From assembly GCF_025766255.1 (NCBI RefSeq), contig NW_026516845.1:1-64000 (forward strand): 64,000 nt of DNA, written 5' to 3'. This DNA is from Zychaea mexicana. Lineage: Eukaryota > Mucoromycota > Mucoromycetes > Mucorales > Lichtheimiaceae. This document shows positions 57,135 through 64,000 of the stretch, one piece after another; the first letter of the stretch is position 1; each line of letters starts with the position of its first letter. The notes under the pieces were generated by a model that saw nothing but the letters and a program-made list of their open reading frames with translations, did not search any database and was not told the origin of the DNA. A program made the translations under genes and the position numbers.

Positions 57135-57970
57135 TCAGTAGTCTTCTGGCGTGCTCGATGATTTCAAATCATGATTTTCATGTGCAGTTGAGTCCTCTTT
57201 CTCGGCAATAATACCAGCAGCAGTCATTTGTCCTCGATATAACTTCAATCCATAATGATAAATTTCCAAGGGCTCAGCTTCACCGATCCCAACTTATAAA
57301 CAGAATGATTATTAAGAAAATAAACCGACACACCGATCAAAGCGATTCATAGGCAACGTGACATAAATTCAGAGGGAAATACAAGTAGACCCAAAAGACC
57401 TCTTTGGTGAAACTCTCAAAGTGCATGAAAAAGAAGCCGACACTGATGACGACAGTCATAAAGTTTGGAGATACTTGACTAGAGGATTCATGTCTGACAT
57501 TGTCACCAGTGCAATCAGACCCATCAAATTCTCGCCTAGATATGATATAAGCCCAAAATATGGAAGACGCGTAGTATCCTTTGACAGAAAGAGAGAGAGG
57601 CCAATTAACCCAAAGCAATCAAGATCAAAGGACCCAAACGTTCAGCCAGATTAGTGGCATCCCAGGAACAAGGTCTTGTCGCTTCTATGATTTAAAAGTC
57701 AAGTTCAGTGAGAATATTGAGATACCATAAAACACAATGAGTGCCTTGGTCGAGAATATTAAGAGAGGCAGCCCGTAGCGTGATCGAAAATAAAAGACTT
57801 GTATTATGCCGCTCTCGGTAAAAAGCATTTCTCTTTCCGCTGCATCAAAATCGGGAATGTACTAAGGTAGGGCGATGATTCGTTGAAGGAACGGAACAAA
57901 ATAAGTCGTTGACAGACCGGTAAAATCAATCAGCCGGTCTGTTAACGACGCAAGAATCGTATAACCGATT
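57135..57970 (-). pseudogene. Multi-pass membrane protein gene, broken or unresolved exons
   Basis: Minus-strand coding-like blocks in order: ILASLTDRLIDFTGLSTTYF and VPFLQRIIALP, a TAG, YIPDFDAAEREMLFTESGII and hydrophobic YGLPLLIFSTKALIVFY. Next, after an ATAG acceptor, come WDATNLAERLGPLILIALG, ENLMGLIALVTMSD and, in another frame, MTVVISVGFFFMHFESFTKE and VFWVYLYFPLNLCHVAYESL. The last block is IGEAEPLEIYHYGLKLYRGQ, ending STPEDY and a stop. A 42-nt and a 75-nt intron repair part of the frame, but the internal TAG and one shift remain. It is either a pseudogene or a gene with splicing I misread. It is head-to-head with MTFP1. Confidence 0.45.
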
Positions 57971-58063
57971 TACCTGACTCGTCACTGATATATTCCAAAT
58001 CCAGTAGGCTGGCTGTATTTTTTCCTCTTTTGCTTTTCTTTTGTTTGCGGGATTTACACAACA

Positions 58064-58762
58064 ATGGCGGGAGAAGAACCACAGCAGCACCATGAAAGCT
58101 TGACCGAACAAATAGAACATGGTGACATTGACTCTATCGACACCAACGCGCGTTATCTCGCTTATGGTGCTCGACTACGAACAGCCCTGACGGCTTCTTC
58201 GCGCTATTTGGCCTATACAAGTGATGTCGGTGAAGCCTTTCGTCCCATTGTATCTCCTTTAGTTGTCAAAGCTGCGTATGGCATTAGTTGGGCCTATCTC
58301 GGTCTCGATGTATCTTATGAGGGTTATAAGGCAGTCCAGGCTGGCAAGGTAATAGGAAAGGAATGAGGGAATGAGTGTGCCCCATGGTTAGAAACTAACT
58401 TATTTATATTTTATTTTGTTCGTAAATCGCACAATAAGGACAATGCCACTGTCGCCACCATGGTTGTAAAACGGGGTGTTTTCCAATCGCTGGCCAGTAT
58501 GGCATTTCCAATGTTGACGATTCACTCGCTTGTAAAGTATAGCGCAAAAACGATCTTTGCCAATGTCAAGAATGCCAAGGTCAAGGGCTGGGGACCGACA
58601 TTTATGGGTCTGGGTATCTTGCCGTTTCTACCCTACATGTTTGATCATCCTGTAGAAACGGCAGTGGATAAGATCTTTGAGCCAGTAGAGAAATATGTGT
58701 TGCAAAAGAAGGTGCCGCATGTTGCTCATGAAACTGTAGAGGAGGAGAAAAAGACACAGTAA
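58064..58762 (+). CDS. Mitochondrial fission process protein 1 (MTFP1/Mtp18)
   Basis: A 202-residue inner-membrane protein of the MTP18 family, which promotes mitochondrial fission in animals. Two exons, intron 58349-58438, in phase (QAGK|DNATVATMV). Family-typical text: DTNARYLAYGARLRTALTAS, SRYLAYTSDVGEAFRPIVSP, AAYGISWAYLGLDVSYEGYK, KRGVFQSLASMAFPMLTIHS and WGPTFMGLGILPFLPYMFDH with PVETAVDKIFEP. Weak hydrophobic segments match the expected membrane spans. The C-terminus is Lys/Glu-rich. No cleavable presequence is obvious. The length is slightly above the animal form (about 166) because of N- and C-terminal polar extensions. Confidence 0.92.
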
Positions 58763-59925
58763 TATATATCACATCATATACATGCATCAACACCATCATA
58801 GATTTTATATATGCGCATTTAACTATACATCATATGTTGCACCAGGACCCTTTTCCTTTTGACAGCACTTGCTGCTACGCTACACATTCCATGTCTACTG
58901 GGGACGGGGGAGGGATTCATGCTGAGCACTGTTTTTATATACTGTTGATAGCGATGCTGTGCACTAGTACAGAGTTTGGGAGCGCACTATCGTTTAGCTC
59001 GTTTTACGCCTGTGAAACGCTACTTGACCGGTAAATCACATCATCCGGCCATTTCGGGACTTGGCTTATATTCTCAAAAAAGAAGCGTCAATGGATTACC
59101 GAGGTTTTGCATCAAAGACTATTTTATATCATATACGCTTAGTTATTGCACCACATATGCTTATCGCTACCTGTACATCATGCCCATGTTTAATGTGTCT
59201 GTCGGCTAAGTGCTTCCTTCTGCTCTCCCACAGGTCCCGTGACCTAATGATTGAAGATAGGGTCGTTTCAAAAAGCGTAAGAAAATGTCATCCAACTACC
59301 ACTTCTGTCATTGTGTTGTCGAGAGTTGAAAAAGAAAGAATGGGCTATCGTCGCCATTGCAAACAAAAAGAATTCCATCGGCTTGTGTTGTTTACTTTAG
59401 ATGGAAAAGGGGGTTCTCTGGCGGAAGGGTCGTAAATATAATTATTCGACGATCTAAAAGATAGACTAAAAAAACGTGTAATACAATAATTAAATGTGGA
59501 ATGCTGGAGTATATATTATCATCGGGGAATCGGTGCTAGAACTTGAATGTTATCCTTTGTTTGCCCTATAAGATGCTTAACTACGGGAGGTAGGAGTAAA
59601 TTCTATATATATTGGTTATTCTGTATCTTATGCGACCATCAATGAAGCTGCAAGTGCAACATGGGGCGCAGAGAAGAAAAGACATAGTGGGCATGAAAGG
59701 ACGAGACAGACCGAAAGGGTCAAATGGGGATCGACGAATACGAGCAAAAAGAAAAGTCAGTGCAAGTCCGCTTTGTGTTCTTTTTTTCTGCATTCGTCCC
59801 AGCTACCGGTTCTCGATCGCTTCTCCCCTTTTCTCTTTCTCTTTTACTACCCTTCTTTACAAAAGACAATTAACAAAACAGCAAAAAATAACTTGCTTAT
59901 CCGCTAGTTCTGCTGTAATTGCTCA
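58763..59925. other. Intergenic region MTFP1/GT49
   Basis: Frames of up to 124 codons exist (58,976-59,435), but they overlap in different frames, lack a domain and contain ordinary intergenic composition. The last 100 bp are a CT-rich leader. Confidence 0.5.
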
Positions 59926-61623
59926 ATGAGATACGAAGTTTCACAGACATGCTCGAGAAGCGCAAAGTATCTACTCGTCCTGTATACCGTCGTATCGCTC
60001 GTCCTAACCGCCAACCACTTTTACTCCTCCCATGGTTCCGATCGCTCCATTCTAACCGAAGACACAACCCCAATCTTTCCTCGAGCTGATGGAGATGAAC
60101 TTGTCTTTCCGAATGCAGATTCACTTGGCGATCTCAAGCCGCCATCACTTGCTGATTCCCAGTTTCCCCCTGCTCCTCCACCACCACCAGCTGCAGCAGC
60201 ACACCACCCCTTAGCAGTAAAGGAACAACCGATGAATCAAAAGACAGGTAGCAACGGGCACAGCGTTGCTTGGACGTATGATGATGAAGGTAAGAGATAT
60301 CTAAGATTTTGGGCAGTCCGGATCGTTCCCATAGCTAATGTAACCGAAATGCATATTCAGGTGCTACAACGCAAAGGATGTCGGAGAGCTATGTCTTCTC
60401 GAAAATCTTTTCCGACGCCATGAGTCCAGTCAACCTCAAGCCATTCTATCGACAAGCGAGCGAGTCCTTTGATGACAGCGATATCACCATGGCGACATTG
60501 GTGACTAGAAACCGGTTCAAGGTCCTGAGCCGGTTGGCCAGCCATCACCAAGGTGAGAAGCGTGTCTTTTTTTGTACCTGCTATTTCCAGTAATTTTCCC
60601 GCAGAATAATCAGGGCAGGGGACTCATCGTTTTATTTCACACACCATTTTGCTTATGCAATCCATTAGGCCCGATCTCGGCTGCGATTCATGTAAACGAC
60701 GATGAGACCAAGGAGGAAGTCTTGGCAGAGCTCCACGCAGCCTACGATGGCAATCCAGATATGCAGAAATACGTGGACGTCCATCTGGTGCTGGACAATT
60801 TTGATCGCCAGTTCAACCTCTGGCGTAACGTTGCAAAGTTCTTTTCGCGTACCGATTACATCATGATGCTGGACGTCGACTTTCATTTATGCACGAATTT
60901 CCGACAACGTATTCGCAGCGACCCGCGCATGATGGAGATGCTTGCCACGGGCACAACGGCTCTGGTCGTGCCTGCATTCGAGTACGTGGTCGGCGACGAT
61001 GGGCTCGACTGGCACACGTTCCCGACTAGCAAGGATGCACTGCTCGACGAGGTCGAAGCAGGCAAGCTGGACATGTTCCACAAGTCATGGCTCAAGGGCC
61101 ATGGATCTACAAATTACACAAAGTGGTACGAGACCTCGGACCTGTACAAAGTGACCGACTACAATTTCTCCTATGAGCCGTACATTATCTACAAGAAAGA
61201 CGGATCGCCGTGGTGTGACGAGCGGTTTATTGGTTATGGCGCAAACAAAGCAGCATGTCTTTACGAGATCTTCCTTTCTGGGATCGATTACTGGGTCCTT
61301 CCCGATGATTTTCTCATCCACCAGACGCATGAATACCCAGAGGCCACACGACGGAAAGAGGTAGGAATAAGAGACAGACGGCCGTATGCACTATGATTCT
61401 GGTTTACTAAAGCTCTGAGCACATGCTTCCACACATCATGTAGCGACAATACAATCGCAAGCTGTACAGCAACTTTAGAGAAGAGCTGTGTCTGCGCTAT
61501 GCACGTGTGTTTGTTGCTACAGGCGAGTGGGACTCTCCCAAGGCGGACAACCTCAGAGAAGAGTGTCAGAAAATACGTGGCTTCAGATCGGCAATGAACC
61601 TGCCAGCCGCGGATACACAGTAA
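59926..61623 (+). CDS. Glycosyltransferase family 49 (LARGE/B4GAT1-like)
   Basis: A type II membrane glycosyltransferase expected in the Golgi. Four exons. The short basic cytosolic start is followed by the signal anchor KYLLVLYTVVSLVLTANHF and a Pro/Ala stem (PPAPPPPPAAAAHH). The catalytic domain shows SESYVFSKIFSDAMSPVNLK, TMATLVTRNRFKVLSRLA, GPISAAIHVNDDE, YVDVHLVLDNFDRQFNLWRN and TDYIMMLDVDFHLCTNFR, where DVD is the metal/nucleotide-sugar DxD motif. YEPYIIYKKDGSPWCDERFI and GYGANKAACLYEIFLSG complete it, with DFLIHQTHEYP near the end. Animal relatives make glucuronyl-xylose or GlcNAc linkages; the fungal acceptor is unknown. The last exon ends RSAMNLPAADTQ. Confidence 0.92.
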
Positions 61624-62029
61624 TAACCACTCTTCTATCTCACTTTTACACATCCTTACTCCCATACCAACACAGTCACTCTACCACTCTTTCCTCTGTT
61701 ACTAATTTTTTCTTCATAATACATTGTCCCACTCGTCCACACTCATCTTTCCGTGTTCTCCCAAATGCAAACAGCTAGCCCCCCACCCACCTCAAAACCA
61801 TTACTGCTATACGTTGTGTACACATACCTACTATCTCTCGCCCTCTCTCTCTCCCTCTCTCAATTATTATAGAACGATCTGCATTTTGTTTATAAAGCAA
61901 ACTTATTTGTTGCGCAAACTATGTATAATCAAAACAAACATAATGCAGGTCATATAAAAAACGAAAAAAGAAAATAGTAAACAAATGCAAGAAAAACAAC
62001 CAAAAAAAAAAGAATTGAACACTGTCCTT

Positions 62030-62599
62030 TTAAAATTTACACGTGCCATTGTACAGCTTCTCGTACTGCAGTGGCGGTAAGACACTGGATGATGCGGTGG
62101 ATGAAGATAAAGACGATGCATAGCTTGGCTCAGCTTGATGACGTATTCCTATTGGAGGTAATTGCTGCTGATGATGATGATGATGTTGTTGTTGTTGTTG
62201 TTGTTGCGATGTTTGTGTTGGTTGCTGTGGGTGCGAAGCTGGCGTATGCAGATGGGCAGCATGATGTAGCATCGGATGAGGTTGGAAAGCTGTAGAAAAA
62301 GACATAGGTGCAGTGGGGTGGAGAGGAGGAAGTGTCATATTAGGAACAGGGCCATTCAGTGGTGAATTAGGTAAAGAAATAGAATGCTGCTGCTGCTGCT
62401 GCTTATGTTGTTGTTGCTGCGGCGGCACGTGCATCGTCGTAGGAATCGTGGTGGATGGCGACGAGTGTAAGGGTGAAGTGGGAGCCGAGGGTGGGGGAAC
62501 GTGACTGGGCAAAGCGCATCTGCTATTCATCAACTCAGAATGAGTCAGCGCAGCAGGAACAGCAGTGCTCACAGGCATCCGTTCTGCTGTCGTCGTTGC

Positions 62600-62634
<35 letters not shown>

Positions 62635-63580
62635 TTGTTCCACAGCCGCCCCTCTGTGGAATTGAAGCGCCGTGCTTGGCAAATCTGTCCGAAAGTGTCA
62701 AATGGCCGGCTGTTCGGTCCTCATCTGGTTGGTCCTGCCGTTGCCTGAGTAATCGGTTTTCCCGTTGCAAATCCTATTTCCCCCCCAAAAAAATACCAAA
62801 ATTAAATCATACGGGTTGGCGTCATGACAGCGTGCTCTTAACCTTACAAGAATATGGTCCAGCGCCATCTTGAGCACCTTGCCCTTGTTAAGCTTCTGTC
62901 CGTGCTGAACTGCATGAGGTACCATGCGCGATAGTTCGATTATCGTGTTGTTGATGTTGTCGCGTCTGCGTCGTTCAACGTGGTTGTGGTTCTCGCGCCG
63001 ACGTTGGATTCTTTCAATTGCGGTTTTGCTGTCCACATTTTTACTGCAACCACCGAAAAGAAAACCAGCTGGGCGTTAGCAAACGAAAGACACTTATTCG
63101 CCTATCAATTCGGTTTTACCGGTTCAGTAGATTGACGCCGTTCACTTTGAACGCAGGCGTTTTCTTTGGCTTGCTAGATCCTCTCACATTTACGTGCGGC
63201 TCTAGGTCCGATGTGAAATTCAAGAATAGTGCTTGAGGTGCTGATGATGCTGCTGCTGCCGCTTCTGTTGCTGAAGATGCCAGCGGTTGTTGCTGCGCTA
63301 TTTGCTTTGCTTCAATCGCTCGTCGAGGTGAAAAGGAACAAGATTCTTCGCTTGTAGTCGTCGTTGTCGTTGTGGCAGGCTGTTCGTCCAAACTTACGTC
63401 GTCTTCGTCAATATCGTCGTCCTCGTAATCGTCGTCTTCTAATGCGTCTGTGGGAGAGTCAATGCATTCCTCCATTGCATCGCTCGGCGGGTTGACCACT
63501 GAGGACGTCGGCACAGACGAAACAGCAGTTGCAAGCGGATACACAGTGTGTTGAAAACCGTCTTGGAATTCCTGCCTCAT
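62030..63580 (-). CDS. bHLH transcription factor with Thr/Gln/His-rich tail
   Basis: Three exons. Exon 1 is acidic (DALEDDDYEDDDIDEDDVS) and Ser/Thr/Ala-rich. After an intron splitting an Arg codon, exon 2 holds the bHLH: IQRRRENHNHVERRRRDNIN, NTIIELSRMVPHAVQHGQKL and NKGKVLKMALDHI. The His-Glu-Arg basic residues predict E-box (CANNTG, likely CACGTG) binding. Exon 3 opens with a leucine-zipper-like LQRENRLLRQRQ and then a long low-complexity tail: poly-Thr from (ACA/ACG)n, Pro-rich, poly-Gln and poly-His. It resembles the USF/MITF/SREBP-type bHLH-zip layout but lacks a diagnostic SREBP Tyr. It is convergent with the GT49 gene (about 400 bp). Confidence 0.9.
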
Positions 63581-64000
63581 TGTTAGCGCCTTAGACCTCG
63601 AACGATCGCCGAAATCGCGGATAAATTATTTGCAGTAACGTGTTGAAAAGAAACAAAAAGAAAAGAAAAGAGAGTGGAAAAGGGAGTGAGCGAAGAAGGA
63701 AAGTAAAAGAGAAACAGCTCAGTTACATAAATGGGAGAAGGGGTGCGTTAAAAGTTTCTCGTACATAGCATGAGGTTGCCTCATTGGGTGAAAATTTCTC
63801 ACGGTTCTCATCCAATCAGAGAGCCACAACTGCGGGACGAAAATAGAGAGAGATCGGCTGTTTTTAGCCCAAGAGTGTGTCAGACCCTGTGCTTCGGGTT
63901 TGGGGCCCGCGCTCCTGCCTGCTCTCTCTCCCTCTCTCTCTCTCCCTGACCTTTGCTCTGCTAGGTTCGTCGCTGTCTAGTCTTGACGCCAGAAAGGCTG
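63581..64000. other. Upstream region of bHLH gene
   Basis: GA-rich leader on the + strand (CT-rich in the gene's sense), with AGAAAAGAAAAGAG near 63,655 and a CT run at 63,923-63,943. This is the probable promoter. No further gene is visible at the window edge. Confidence 0.6.

Noticed and set aside
57421..57654. 77-codon + strand frame
   Set aside because: An antisense shadow of the minus-strand membrane-protein blocks.
46410..63580. The two bHLH genes as a duplicated pair
   Set aside because: They share only the general bHLH pattern; loop length, exon layout and tails differ, so a local duplication is not supported.

Overview
This is a eukaryotic, intron-rich, gene-dense window. The gene set fits a filamentous early-diverging fungus: a fungal Pkc1-type kinase with HR1-C2-C1-C1-kinase order, fungal Kgd4, an ArAE_2/FUSC transporter, and Gln/Ser-rich bHLH factors. 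I infer Mucoromycota, probably Mucorales, from short introns (about 45-95 nt, GTAWG...YAG), CT-rich leaders and protein flavour. No database was searched, so the species is unknown. There are no operons; genes are independent, often convergent or divergent pairs.

Layout. 1-4.6 kb is degenerate: a broken C2H2-finger-like frame, a large AGC/AGT repeat and a 249-bp tandem duplication. 4.7-18.6 kb is a dense housekeeping block: a PTM1/GOST seven-TM protein (+), an F-box protein (-), eIF3f (-), proteasome ATPase RPT5 (+) and a large ArAE_2 transporter (+). 18.7-22.4 kb is a mobile-element graveyard: a deleted pogo-like DNA transposon with inverted repeats and TA duplications, beside a decayed TnpB/Fanzor-like nuclease remnant. 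22.5-32.7 kb carries SRP54 (+), a four-TM protein (+), KGD4 (-), a coiled-coil protein (+) and the mitochondrial thiamine pyrophosphate carrier TPC1 (+). 34.5-46 kb carries PKC1 (+), a decayed partial copy of PKC1 just downstream, LIS1/PAC1 (+) and a carnitine acetyltransferase with both mitochondrial and peroxisomal signals (+).

46.4-57 kb is gene-poor: a bHLH factor (-) and a small C2H2 factor (-) sit between 4-kb stretches with only microsatellites, followed by fragmentary minus-strand coding sequence for a membrane protein. 58-63.6 kb holds an MTFP1/Mtp18 mitochondrial fission protein (+), a GT49 glycosyltransferase (+) and a second bHLH factor (-).

Functionally the genes are mostly core cell machinery: translation initiation, protein targeting, proteolysis, mitochondrial metabolism, cell-wall-integrity signalling and dynein control. 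I do not see a coherent new multi-gene system. The most unusual material is the transposon/TnpB-like remnant pair at 19.9-21.6 kb and the PKC1 pseudogene at 39.7-40.4 kb. CDS spans below run from start to stop codon and include introns.
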